NCBI RefSeq assembly: GCF_030811535.1 | Contig: NZ_JAUSQX010000001.1 | Location: 1,054,001-1,118,000 of the forward strand | Direction: 5' to 3' | Length of the DNA: 64,000 bases | Source: Trueperella bonasi | GTDB lineage: Bacteria > Actinomycetota > Actinomycetes > Actinomycetales > Actinomycetaceae | In this document: positions 16,675-24,877 of the stretch, piece after piece | Position numbering within the stretch: the first letter of the stretch is position 1 | Layout of the letters: each line of letters starts with the position of its first letter | Translations under genes and position numbers: made by a program | The notes under the pieces: generated by a model | The model's database searches: none | What the model was told of the DNA's origin: nothing | The model's input: the letters and a program-made list of their open reading frames with translations, nothing else

Positions 16675-18068
16675 TCGTTTCTGCGCGTGTTTTGCCGTAG
16701 CAGCGTGCGCTGAATCGGCACGGTGGCCAGTACGGCGGCAAAGGTGAGAACGACGCCGATCGCGATGACGACGCCGAGCATCGCCAAGTTGTCTGGATCG
16801 GGGGAGACGTTCTGGCCAATCCCAAATATTGCGCCGATTCCGATTGCAACAGCAAGCATGAGCAGCAGGGGTGGCATCACCTGCCATAGCCGTGCACGCA
16901 GGTGGATGGCGGGCGGCATGCCCATCTTGTGAAGGGAGTGCGCTTCGTCTAGGCGGTCGAACACATCGGAGGTTTGTTGGATGAGAGTGGACGTGGCGCC
17001 CAAGATGAGCGCAACTGCCAGGGCGATGGCAACGCCTTGGACGATGTCGCCGCGGATCGTGTGCAGGAGTCCCATCGCCGCCGCATCATCGCCGTCGACG
17101 GTGAGCGAAAACCTCGTGCCAAAGACCACGATTGAAGCGACGAGGCCCATGAGCGAAATCGCTGAAACGGTTCGCCATGCCGCTTGCGGATTGTCAATCA
17201 CTCGACGGGCTCCCAGCAGCCGCGCCGCGTTTCCAGTGCGAGCAAACGGGCGTGTGGCAACCTGAATAAACCACGGGCCGGCGATGGACACCGCGAGAAA
17301 TAGGAACGTCAAAACGGTGGCAAAGCCAAGAATTTGCATGGTGGTCGATTCCAGACTCGTCTTTCGAGCCAGATGAATCAGAAGGGGAAATACGACGAGG
17401 ATCCCGATCGCACGCCAATGTTTCACGACGGCAGGGGTCTCCCGGCGCGATACGCCAAGCGGCGTGATGGAGACGCGGCGTAGCCCCAGCACGGTGGAAA
17501 TTAGTGTAATCAGCGCGACCAGGGCGAACGCCGCGATGAACCCCCACCATGGCAGAAGCATTTCCCTGCTGGCGATGTTAAAACTCGTGAAGCTGACGTT
17601 CTCCCACAATGGGAGTGAGGCCAGGTAGATGCCGATTCCGATAGTGAATCCCGCGAGTGCCTGAAGTGCGGTCTCTACGATGGTGATGAGATTGACCTGT
17701 AGGGCACTCATGCCGATCAGGCGAAGTGAGGCAAGCCGCCGGCTGCGCCCGTTCGCGCCCAGCCGCGTTGCAGCAGCGCCCAAGCTCAGCAGTGGAACAA
17801 TGAGCAAGCTAAGAGCGACGATTGCTAGCCCGAAATAACTTCCACCAACTCCTGAGGCAAAGCCTGGTTCCACGCCCATGGCGCGCACCAGATCCTCGCC
17901 TACCGTTTCCATCCGGTTATAAAACATCCACACGCCGCCCAGCACGGTGAGCAGTAGCCATGCCGACACCGAGAACGCAACAACCGCGAACACGTCGAGT
18001 AGAGCGCTTCCACGAGCGTTGCGGATCCGGGCCGTGGCAAGATTCGATGCCATTGTGAACGTGTTCAC
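16671..18068 (-). CDS. FtsX-family ABC exporter permease
   Basis: 465 residues with about eight hydrophobic segments in two groups of FtsX type: an N-terminal anchor (ALLDVFAVVAFSVSAWLLLT), a cluster at about 70-190, and a C-terminal cluster ending near residue 455. The family exports antimicrobial peptides or lipids or senses envelope stress. It overlaps the upstream ATPase gene by 4 bases, forming a classical two-gene exporter. The divergent histidine kinase/response regulator pair is the likely regulator. A regulator remnant overlaps its last bases. Confidence 0.82.
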   Translation of the reverse strand: MNTFTMASNLATARIRNARGSALLDVFAVVAFSVSAWLLLTVLGGVWMFYNRMETVGEDLVRAMGVEPGFASGVGGSYFGLAIVALSLLIVPLLSLGAAATRLGANGRSRRLASLRLIGMSALQVNLITIVETALQALAGFTIGIGIYLASLPLWENVSFTSFNIASREMLLPWWGFIAAFALVALITLISTVLGLRRVSITPLGVSRRETPAVVKHWRAIGILVVFPLLIHLARKTSLESTTMQILGFATVLTFLFLAVSIAGPWFIQVATRPFARTGNAARLLGARRVIDNPQAAWRTVSAISLMGLVASIVVFGTRFSLTVDGDDAAAMGLLHTIRGDIVQGVAIALAVALILGATSTLIQQTSDVFDRLDEAHSLHKMGMPPAIHLRARLWQVMPPLLLMLAVAIGIGAIFGIGQNVSPDPDNLAMLGVVIAIGVVLTFAAVLATVPIQRTLLRQNTRRND

Positions 18069-18847
18069 GCCCCCACCTCCGGATCTGTCGAATTGCCGAG
18101 CTGTGCTAGGCAGCCAAGCTGCACCGGGTTGCCCGGCTGTGCAGCTTCAACTCCAGCGTTAGCTAGCACCTGCGCCATCGGGCGGTCGGTGTGGATCAGT
18201 CCGTCGCGGATTTCGATGAGCCGGTTCGTCCACGAGGCCACCTTGAGATCGTGAGTGACGACGACGAGCGTGGTTCCGTTCATCCGCGCCGTCGTCGAAA
18301 GTACCTGCATCACCTCGTGCCCCGTGGCCTGGTCGAGCGCGCCGGTGGGCTCGTCGGCAAAAATAATCGCCGGATTAGCTACCATGGCCCGCGCAATCGC
18401 CACGCGCTGGGCCTGGCCGCCAGACATCTCGCCGGGTCGCTTCTTCTTTTGATCTCCCACGCCGAGGCGAGCGAGCCACTCGTCGGCAGCCCGTAGCGCC
18501 CGCCCGCGCGAAGCTCCACTTGCCATCAGCGGTAGCCCCACGTTTTCGCGCGCGCTGAGTTCGGGCACAAGCTGGCCATCTTGGAACACGAAGCCGAAGC
18601 GTTCGCGCCGCAGCTTCGAGCGCTCGGAATCTTTCAGTGCGGTGACGTTCACGTCGCCAAGGCGCACCTGGCCGCCGTCGGGAAGCAAAATTCCGGAAAG
18701 GACGTGAAGAAGCGTCGATTTGCCCGAGCCCGAAGGCCCCATAATGGCCACGAGCTCTCCCTCGTCAATCGTGATGTCCACCCCGGCAAGGGCGTGGACG
18801 GAGCCGAATAGTTTTATCAGGCCGCTGGCCTGCAGTTGTACGTTCAT
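18065..18847 (-). CDS. ABC exporter ATPase (LolD/MacB type)
   Basis: Walker A is IMGPSGSGKSTLLHVLSG (about 36-53), the signature is EMSGGQAQRVAIARAMV, Walker B is IIFADEPTGALD and the H-loop is VVVTHDLKVAS. The start at 18847 (MNVQLQASGLI) aligns with family N-termini, with GGAA upstream; an ATG 36 bases earlier is possible. The LolD-type signature and the FtsX partner overlapping by 4 bases indicate substrate export or extraction. The C-terminal 40 residues after the ATPase fold are low-complexity and not conserved in the family. Confidence 0.88.
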   Translation of the reverse strand: MNVQLQASGLIKLFGSVHALAGVDITIDEGELVAIMGPSGSGKSTLLHVLSGILLPDGGQVRLGDVNVTALKDSERSKLRRERFGFVFQDGQLVPELSARENVGLPLMASGASRGRALRAADEWLARLGVGDQKKKRPGEMSGGQAQRVAIARAMVANPAIIFADEPTGALDQATGHEVMQVLSTTARMNGTTLVVVTHDLKVASWTNRLIEIRDGLIHTDRPMAQVLANAGVEAAQPGNPVQLGCLAQLGNSTDPEVGA

Positions 18848-18971
18848 GGTTCCATTCAAATCGCTGAACTCTGGTTTTAACATGGTGCCACATGGCGAAT
18901 TCGAGGTAGAGCTAGGTCTACCATTGAGCTTGCCAGCCCGGCGACCACGCGCGCGTGGCTATGCTAGACGC

Positions 18972-19703
18972 ATGAGGTTACGCAAACGCGCCGTCGCGGA
19001 GGAGATTGCGCAGCTCACCGAATCGCGCAGGGGCATCGTGGAGGCGTTCGAAATTGAACGACGCCGGATCGAGCGCGACCTCCACGACGGCGCGCAACAA
19101 CACCTCGTCGCCTCCGGAATGGCGATCGGCGAAGCGATTTTCATGCTCGAACAGGCGGGGAGTGTGCCGCCCGCACTCGCGGATCTGCCTAGCGTGTTAG
19201 CGCGGGCGCTTGACGCCAACGAGGCGGCGCTGAAAACGCTGCGCGAAACCGTGAATCAGATCCATCCGAAGGTGCTGTCCGATCTAGGGCTCGAACGCGC
19301 GATTCGCGACGCCGCAGAGCGCAGCCCGGCCACCGCCCGAGTGGTGGTTCCCCACCCGCTGCCCGCGCTGCCAGAAGGCGTGATGGCAGCCGCCTTCTTC
19401 CTCGTAAGCGAGGCGCTCACAAACATGGTGAAATACGCACCCGGCGCGAATGCGACCGTGCTACTTGCCGCAGATCAGGCGCTGAAGGTTTCCGTTGTCG
19501 ACGACGGCCCTGGCGGGGCAACCATCAAGCCGGGCGGCGGGTTGGCTGGCTTGCGCGAACGGCTTGCAGCATTTGGCGGCTCTTTGGACGTACACTCACC
19601 GCCCGGCGGCCCCACCACGATCGCGGGCACAATTCCGCTACTGTTGCGCCGCGGGGAAAGCGCAATCAGCACCCAAAAGACGGGTGACGCGGATGAAAGG
19701 TAA
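18972..19703 (+). CDS. Soluble sensor histidine kinase, NarX/DesK class
   Basis: The HisKA_3 motif ERRRIERDLHDGAQQHLV contains the phospho-acceptor His38. The HATPase domain follows, with SEALTNMVKYA (N box), VDDGPGG and GGLAGLRERL. Starting at ATG 18972 gives 243 residues, without the membrane sensor region usual for DesK/LiaS kinases; the frame stays open upstream, but that stretch holds no membrane segment. Either the sensor domain was lost or the kinase senses in the cytoplasm or through the adjacent exporter. It is divergent from the ABC exporter genes and 57 bases before its response regulator. Confidence 0.75.
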   Translation: MRLRKRAVAEEIAQLTESRRGIVEAFEIERRRIERDLHDGAQQHLVASGMAIGEAIFMLEQAGSVPPALADLPSVLARALDANEAALKTLRETVNQIHPKVLSDLGLERAIRDAAERSPATARVVVPHPLPALPEGVMAAAFFLVSEALTNMVKYAPGANATVLLAADQALKVSVVDDGPGGATIKPGGGLAGLRERLAAFGGSLDVHSPPGGPTTIAGTIPLLLRRGESAISTQKTGDADER

Positions 19704-19760
19704 CCCGTGCGGGCTGGCAAGTAGGGGACGGGCAAGTTCGGGACGAAAAGGAGCGTAATC

Positions 19761-20450
19761 GTGAAGGTATTTCTTGCAGACGACGCCGTGTTGGTGCGCG
19801 AAGGTTTAGCCGGCATTTTAGAACGGGCGGGTCACGGCGTCGTCGGCAGAACCTCCGACGCGCCTGCCACGGTAGCCGAGGTACGAACGCTTCTGAGCGC
19901 CGACCCGCAGGCGATCGACGTACTGGTGACGGACGTTCGCATGCCACCGGGCATGGCGGACGATGGCCTGCGCGCCGCCGCCCAGCTTCGAGCAGACTTC
20001 CCGGAGCTGAACATCATGGTGCTCAGCCAATACGTTGCACCAGCTTACGCTTCGGCGCTGTTCGACCCTGCGGCGATGGCGCGGCCGGGCGGCGAACACG
20101 GCGGGCTAGGATACCTGCTCAAGGAACGCGTATCCCGGGTGGCCGATTTTGTGCGATCGCTGGAAGTGGTGGCCAGTGGCGGGATCGTGGTTGACCCAGA
20201 GGTGGCCGCGGGGCTCGTGCGCGGGAAGGCGAGCGCCCTTGACGCACTCACTCCACGCGAATCAGAAGTGCTCGAGCTGATGGCTCAGGGAAAATCCAAT
20301 GCGCAGATCGGCGAGGCGCTGGTGCTCTCGGCCGCCGCAGTGTCAAAGCACGTTGCGAACGTGTTCTCCAAGCTCGGGCTGGCACCGGGCGAGGACAACC
20401 GGCGGGTACGGGCCGTTCTCACCTATCTCACCGCCACCGGAGCGGTGTAA
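19761..20450 (+). CDS. NarL/FixJ-family response regulator
   Basis: GTG start with AAAGGAG at 19747-19753. The receiver domain has the acidic pocket FLADDA, phospho-acceptor Asp58 in VLVTDVRMPPG, and a conserved Lys in YLLKERV. The C-terminal LuxR helix-turn-helix reads LTPRESEVLELMAQGKSNAQ, then IGEALVLSAAAVSKHVANVF. At 229 residues it is full length. It is paired with the histidine kinase upstream and probably controls the divergent ABC exporter (inference from gene order and known LiaRS/DesKR-type modules). Confidence 0.88.
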   Translation: MKVFLADDAVLVREGLAGILERAGHGVVGRTSDAPATVAEVRTLLSADPQAIDVLVTDVRMPPGMADDGLRAAAQLRADFPELNIMVLSQYVAPAYASALFDPAAMARPGGEHGGLGYLLKERVSRVADFVRSLEVVASGGIVVDPEVAAGLVRGKASALDALTPRESEVLELMAQGKSNAQIGEALVLSAAAVSKHVANVFSKLGLAPGEDNRRVRAVLTYLTATGAV

Positions 20451-20516
20451 TCGGCTCGCCCAATTCCCTGCTCTTCTCCTGGGCTAGGCCCTAGCGGGGG
20501 TTGCTAAGGCACGCCC

Positions 20517-20664
20517 GGAGGTCCCTTGTGCCTAGGGAGGTCGATAAGTCGCAGGGGGATCGGTAAGCCAGCAAAATCTTGAACTCCCTTGGTTTACGGA
20601 CCTCCTTGGAATTTATCGGCCCCCGCGGGTGAGAGCGACCCCCGTGGGCAAGACCAACCCCCGG
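20517..20664. repeat. Dispersed GGAGGTCGATAA-type intergenic repeat, copy 1
   Basis: Holds GGAGGTCGATAAGTCG, GGGGATCGGTAAGCCA, a degenerate TTTATCGGCCCCC and further GACC/CCCCG blocks. The same words recur at 34633-34760, 41014-41231 and 42889-43080. The complementary words GGAGGTCGATAA and TTATCGACCTCC let the transcript fold. No coding frame is conserved between copies. Confidence 0.65.
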
Positions 20665-20668
20665 AACG

Positions 20669-20714
20669 AGCCAACATTGTTCCAGTGAGCGTCGCATTGG
20701 TAACTTTTGAACTA
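20669..20714. repeat. 46-bp direct repeat, left copy
   Basis: Identical over 46 bp to 21749-21794 (begins AGCCAACATTGTTCCAGTGA, ends TTTTGAACTA). The two copies bracket the NYN-domain gene, 1080 bases apart. No integrase or transposase is nearby. Confidence 0.9.
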
Positions 20715-20730
20715 TGCCTCGCGATCGAAT

Positions 20731-20765
20731 AAAAAAGACCTGCCCCTCGAAGGAGGCAGGTGGTA
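20731..20765 (-). terminator. Rho-independent terminator of the NYN gene
   Basis: On the minus strand ACCTGCC (20765-20759) pairs with GGCAGGT (20745-20739), with a CCTTCGAGG inner loop, followed by TCTTTTTTATT. It terminates minus-strand transcription arriving from the NYN-domain gene. A near copy lies at 21816-21847. Confidence 0.8.
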
Positions 20766-20894
20766 TTAGTTACATAGTATGCGCCTAACGTTTATTCTTG
20801 CAAGTCATGTGTATCTCTGTTGTAGGGAGCGCGGAAACTAGAATTAAGCGGCAACCAATATTTGAGAATGGGCAATAACAGAGGCCAAGCATTT

Positions 20895-21632
20895 TCACCA
20901 ATCCTCAGGTTTTGAAAGATTTCCGATTTTCGTGGGTAATTGGCTATTGAGAATGTCTGAGGGCGTGAGACGATACCACCAGTGATTTCCAACGCCATCA
21001 TCTGGCGTACCTCTGAGGTCGCCTGCCAATGGGGATCGGCTTGGATTTACCACGCCGACGGGAACTTGTTTTCGTGCGTAACGAATGGGAAATGCGAGAT
21101 CAGAGTCATTACTTATTGCGATGGCACCATCAATTCGTTTTTCTAGGATGTCAATGAGTAAGTGAGAAGCGATGTTGACGTCGCTTCCTTTTTCTTCTCG
21201 CCGGGAGACGCTGGCCATAAACAAGCCGTCAGTAATATTGCCATGTTGGTCGCTTGACACTTTAATTGGCCAGGCCGGACGGACGATGGAAGGTTTTCCG
21301 TGTCTATTCTTAATGGCAAGCGGCGCGTTGGCTACGCGCTCTACGTAATGGCCTAATTCCAAGCTGTCTATGGAACCCGAATCTTGAAGCGCTCGAATGT
21401 ATACATCCTGATCTCGGGGGCCAGTTAGATTTGGAGCTGACGAGCTCGCTTTGATTTTCGCGGTGCAGTAAACGACCCTTAAGTTTGTGGCTTTCCATCT
21501 CGGCTTCGTCGCCAAGATAGTTTTCGAGAGTTTGCGCAGATCGATCCAGCGCCAACCAGCTGTTCCTCTAGAGAAAAGACCGCGGGCCCCATAGTACAAA
21601 TTGAAACCGTCAACATATACGCCTATTCGCAT
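20895..21632 (-). CDS. NYN-domain (PIN-like) putative ribonuclease
   Basis: 245 residues. The N-terminus MRIGVYVDGFNLYYGARGL has the YVDGFN motif with the first catalytic Asp of NYN/LabA-like nucleases. Later acidic positions are in SNDSDLAFPIRYARKQV (central Asp pair) and VNIASHLLIDI. The family fold is PIN-like, and members are Mg-dependent RNases or regulators. It is single-gene with its own terminator, flanked by 46-bp direct repeats. Codon use looks more AT-rich and irregular than neighbours, which suggests acquisition. It could be a defence or toxin nuclease, but no partner gene is present. Confidence 0.75.
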   Translation of the reverse strand: MRIGVYVDGFNLYYGARGLFSRGTAGWRWIDLRKLSKTILATKPRWKATNLRVVYCTAKIKASSSAPNLTGPRDQDVYIRALQDSGSIDSLELGHYVERVANAPLAIKNRHGKPSIVRPAWPIKVSSDQHGNITDGLFMASVSRREEKGSDVNIASHLLIDILEKRIDGAIAISNDSDLAFPIRYARKQVPVGVVNPSRSPLAGDLRGTPDDGVGNHWWYRLTPSDILNSQLPTKIGNLSKPEDW

Positions 21633-21748
21633 GCCCTGATTTTATAAAGTGTATTCTAGGTGTGCCCGAGTTATACACAGGGCGATGTTTGGGTGTGAAA
21701 AGTGACGCCCGGGCATAGACGTGAAGCAATCTAACCGGAGCTGGTATA

Positions 21749-21794
21749 AGCCAACATTGTTCCAGTGAGCGTCGCATTGGTAACTTTTGAACTA
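21749..21794. repeat. 46-bp direct repeat, right copy
   Basis: Exact match of 20669-20714. The following bases also preserve the terminator-type hairpin, separated by a diverged 18-24 nt spacer. Confidence 0.9.
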
Positions 21795-21815
21795 CGGCTC
21801 AGCCTCACGAGCGCA

Positions 21816-21847
21816 TAAAAAGACCTGCCCCTCGAAGGAGGTAGGCG
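21816..21847 (-). terminator. Terminator-like hairpin, duplicate of the NYN terminator
   Basis: On the minus strand CCTACCTCCTTCGAGGGGCAGG folds as CCTACC/GGCAGG and is followed by TCTTTTTATGC. No minus-strand gene ends just before it, so it is a relic of the duplicated 3' segment rather than a working gene end. Confidence 0.6.
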
Positions 21848-21906
21848 GTCTTGGCACCATGGTATATATGTGAAGGCAATCGATTGCAATGGAGTAAGGA
21901 GAGCAC

Positions 21907-22500
21907 ATGAGCGAACCGGTGTTCGTGATGCGCTCGCCCGGCCAGGCCATCAAGTTCGCCCTAGCCGCAGCGTTTTTAGTATTTCTGCTGGTCATCACAT
22001 ACGTAGACAGCGCGGCAGTGGCCACCTATCAGCCGATTTTAATCGCCGGCGGTGCGCTTGCGATTGCCGCATCCTTGTGGCTCCTGCCGCGTATTGAAGC
22101 AAGCCCGGCGGGAATTATGATCGTCAATGCACTTCGGAATGAGGTTCTTGACTGGGCGCACGTATCCGGTTTCGATCGTAAGTATGCGCTGACGATCCTG
22201 ACGAACGACGACGAGCGGATAGTCTCCACTGCCTTTCCTTCGGGAGGCGGACTGTCCGCTGGGATATCCCAACTGCGAGGCGACCGCCAGGCTGCCGAGC
22301 CGGTGCGCTGGCATTCCCAAGGCCGCCATACGATCCGAGTCAGCCAGAGTCAAGCCCTCCAGATTCTGGAACGGCTCGAAGAGGCTTCTGCGCGGGCGCA
22401 ACAGCCTGGGCACAGACGGTCAATATGGAACACTCAGAGCCTTGCTTTAATCGTAGGCGGAACAACGGTGTCGACTGCCGGGTTTGCATTGCTTCTATAA
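21907..22500 (+). CDS. Two-segment membrane protein, PH-domain-like
   Basis: 197 residues. ATG at 21907 is preceded by AAGGAGAGC. Two adjacent membrane segments (FALAAAFLVFLLVITYV and PILIAGGALAIAASLWLL) are followed by a soluble region with EASPAGIMIVNALRNEVLDW, the strand pattern of bacterial PH domains in actinobacterial membrane proteins, and a final hydrophobic stretch at the C-terminus (ALIVGGTTVSTAGFALLL). Function unknown. It is isolated, with the duplicated terminator hairpin upstream. Confidence 0.55.
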   Translation: MSEPVFVMRSPGQAIKFALAAAFLVFLLVITYVDSAAVATYQPILIAGGALAIAASLWLLPRIEASPAGIMIVNALRNEVLDWAHVSGFDRKYALTILTNDDERIVSTAFPSGGGLSAGISQLRGDRQAAEPVRWHSQGRHTIRVSQSQALQILERLEEASARAQQPGHRRSIWNTQSLALIVGGTTVSTAGFALLL

Positions 22501-22865
22501 GCCGTCTCAATAAATGGTCACATGAAAAGCGCGTGTTAAAGTGTTGCGGAAAAGTTATAAAAGAAAGTTATGAAAGATTTTGAAGACCGTTGGGCACGCC
22601 CGAGTTGGCGCCATTCTAGCGGTATTTTCTCGTTTAAGTGCCGTGGCGCGATTGTTATCAAAGGAAGATTTCAGGAGCAATGATAGCGCCATATGTGGCT
22701 GTATAAATGAGTAAGAGTTTCGGTTCCGTAAGTAATGTGCGCTAATATGTGCGAAACGTTGTGAATACTTCGCAACGTGGAGAAAGATCCACGCAATCCG
22801 CGCAAGGGGCTGGCCAAGGTCGGCAGATCAGACACTCCGCATTTTCTATACAAGAGAGATGGCAT
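22501..22865 (+). other. Long leader before the peptide-binding protein gene
   Basis: 365 AT-rich bases without a credible gene. Visible features: TTGCGG at 22542 with AAGTTATAAAAG nearby, a palindrome GCCATATGTGGC near 22690-22701, and an inverted repeat ACGTTG/CAACGT near 22757-22781. The operon promoter and operators should be here, but none can be assigned with confidence. Confidence 0.4.
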
Positions 22866-24650
22866 ATGAAGAATAGAAAGTCACTTTCACTATTCGCCGG
22901 AGCGGTAACAATCGCTCTGGCTTTGGGCGCTTGTTCGTCCAACGATGCAGACGACGTCGTCAAGGGTGGCGACGACGGCGCCGAGACCGGCGGCGGCACC
23001 GTAGCATTTACCACCGGTGCTGAAGAATACGCCGGTTACAACACGCAGATTTCAGCGAACTATTCGACCGGTAACCGTGTTGTTGCTGACCGTATGGGGG
23101 TTGGCTTCGGCTACTTCAACGCCAATGGCGAGTGGCAGAAGGGCACCGAGCTCGGCGACTACGAGATGGTCTCTGAAGACCCGCTCACAATCAAGTACAC
23201 GATCAATGAGGCCGCCGTATACGAGGGCGGAACGCCCATCACGTGCGAGGACTACTACATGGACTGGGTCTCCCAGAATCCACAGTGGATCATGGATGCC
23301 CAGGAAGCAGCTGGCAATACGGACGACGCCGGAAACACGGCTCCGTTGTTCGACAACGTCTCCTCACCGGCCTCCTACGCGAACCCGGTTGCGAATGGTC
23401 CAGAGTGTGAAGCTGGCGACCGCTCCTTCACCATCACCTACAGTGAGCCAAACCCGGACTGGGAGCTCGTCGTCTCGGGCGCTCTGCCTTCGCACGTTGT
23501 GGCTGAAGCCCTCGACATGAGCAAGGAAGATCTTTTCAAGGCATTAAAGGATCAGGACTTTGAAGTGGCCCAGAAGGCAGCCGACTTCTGGAACAACTGG
23601 TACTCGCCGAACCCGGGTGAGCTCCAGCCGCGTGAGCAGGTTCCTTCCTACGGCCCCTACACCTACAAGGATGGTGGCTGGCAGGCTGGCGAATATATCA
23701 CGCTCGTGCGTAACCCTGACTGGTGGGGCGAGCCAGCCGCAACCGAAGAGTTCGTGATTCGTCAGGTTGCCCCTGAAGGCCAGATCCAGGCACTCGCTAA
23801 CGGCGATGTCAACGTGATCGAACCGCAGGCGACCCAGGATGCGATTGACACCCTGAACGCCACTGACGGCGTCAGCTTGCTGACCGGATCCACCATGATC
23901 TGGGAACACCTCGACTACAACTGGGCGGAAACCTCCGTCTTCCACGACAACCACGAGCTCCGTGAGGCATTCGCATACTGTGTGCCACGCCAGGAGATCG
24001 TTGACAAGCTCATCAAGCCGCTCAACCCTGACGCAGAGGTCATGAACGCACGTGAGTACTTCCCGACTGACTCGGACTACCAGGAAGTGGTTAATCACGC
24101 ATACGACGGCCGCTACGACGAGGTCGACATCGAGAAGGCGAAGGAACTCATTGCAGCCTCAGGCGTCGAGAATCCGACGGTCCGTATTGGCTACTCGGCA
24201 CCTAACCAGCGCCGTGCCGATCAGGTGAGCCTCATCCGCTCTTCATGTCAAGAGGCTGGTTTCACCATTGAAGACATCGGAGCTGAGAACTTCTTCGCCC
24301 CAGATGGCGCGCTAAGCACCGGCCAGTTCGATGTCGCACTGTTCGCATGGTCCGGCTCCGGCCAGATCGTCTCCGGTGCAAACATCTACGAGACCACCGG
24401 TCAGCAGAACTTCTCCAAGTGGGCAAATGACGAGGTTGACTCTGAGTGGGCGCGCGTGCGCCAGTCGCTTGACCCGGCTGAGCACCTCGATGCCAAGAAG
24501 AACATCGAGAAGCTGCTGTGGGACGAACTGTACAACCTGCCGGTCTTCGCGCACCCCGGCGTCGCCGCACATACCGACGGTCTAAAGAACGTTGAGCGCA
24601 ACGTCACACAGGTTGGTATTCCGTGGAACGCTGAAAAGTGGGCTTGGTAA
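22866..24650 (+). CDS. dppA: Peptide/oligopeptide ABC transporter substrate-binding lipoprotein
   Basis: 594 residues from ATG 22866. The signal peptide MKNRKSLSLFAGAVTIALAL is followed by GAC with lipidated Cys23. SBP family 5 features include YNTQISANYSTGNR, a domain carrying YGPYTYKDGGWQAGEYITLV and the late segment LFAWSGSGQIVSGANIYETT. A start upstream at 22749 would precede the signal peptide with a polar region and is rejected. It captures peptides (or possibly nickel or opines) outside the membrane and passes them to the two permeases encoded downstream. The 228-base gap after it contains strong hairpins, typical of binding proteins made in excess. Confidence 0.88.
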   Translation: MKNRKSLSLFAGAVTIALALGACSSNDADDVVKGGDDGAETGGGTVAFTTGAEEYAGYNTQISANYSTGNRVVADRMGVGFGYFNANGEWQKGTELGDYEMVSEDPLTIKYTINEAAVYEGGTPITCEDYYMDWVSQNPQWIMDAQEAAGNTDDAGNTAPLFDNVSSPASYANPVANGPECEAGDRSFTITYSEPNPDWELVVSGALPSHVVAEALDMSKEDLFKALKDQDFEVAQKAADFWNNWYSPNPGELQPREQVPSYGPYTYKDGGWQAGEYITLVRNPDWWGEPAATEEFVIRQVAPEGQIQALANGDVNVIEPQATQDAIDTLNATDGVSLLTGSTMIWEHLDYNWAETSVFHDNHELREAFAYCVPRQEIVDKLIKPLNPDAEVMNAREYFPTDSDYQEVVNHAYDGRYDEVDIEKAKELIAASGVENPTVRIGYSAPNQRRADQVSLIRSSCQEAGFTIEDIGAENFFAPDGALSTGQFDVALFAWSGSGQIVSGANIYETTGQQNFSKWANDEVDSEWARVRQSLDPAEHLDAKKNIEKLLWDELYNLPVFAHPGVAAHTDGLKNVERNVTQVGIPWNAEKWAW

Positions 24651-24680
24651 TCACTTGATTGCCTTAGCAGTCCATTAACC

Positions 24681-24721
24681 GATTCGGGGCACTAGCAGAA
24701 TTGCTGTTAGTGCCCCGAATC
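24681..24721 (+). terminator. Strong hairpin after the binding-protein gene
   Basis: GATTCGGGGCACTA (24681-24694) pairs fully with TAGTGCCCCGAATC (24708-24721). There is no T run. It probably stabilises the binding-protein mRNA and partly stops transcription before the permease genes. Confidence 0.7.
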
Positions 24722-24782
24722 ACGCGGGCTATCTCTTCTTGGGTGGCATTGCGAACAAAATTTTTTGCAAATTAAAGAACTC

Positions 24783-24820
24783 GGGTAAGGTGTGCTCGTT
24801 AGGTCGCATGACCTTTACCC
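24783..24820 (+). promoter_or_regulatory. Second hairpin before the first permease gene
   Basis: GGGTAAGGT (24783-24791) faces ACCTTTACCC (24811-24820), with an inner GGTCGCATGACC stem. It lies 57 bases before the permease start and may be a leader structure or a processing site. Function unproven. Confidence 0.4.
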
Positions 24821-24877
24821 TGAAAAATTATTGGCGATCGTCTCGGGCGGAGCTGAAATAGAACAAGGAATCCAACC

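Noticed and set aside
20669-21794. Integrative element with attachment sites
   Set aside because: The direct repeats could be att-like, but no integrase or tRNA is present, so the cautious call is a duplicated or recombined cassette.
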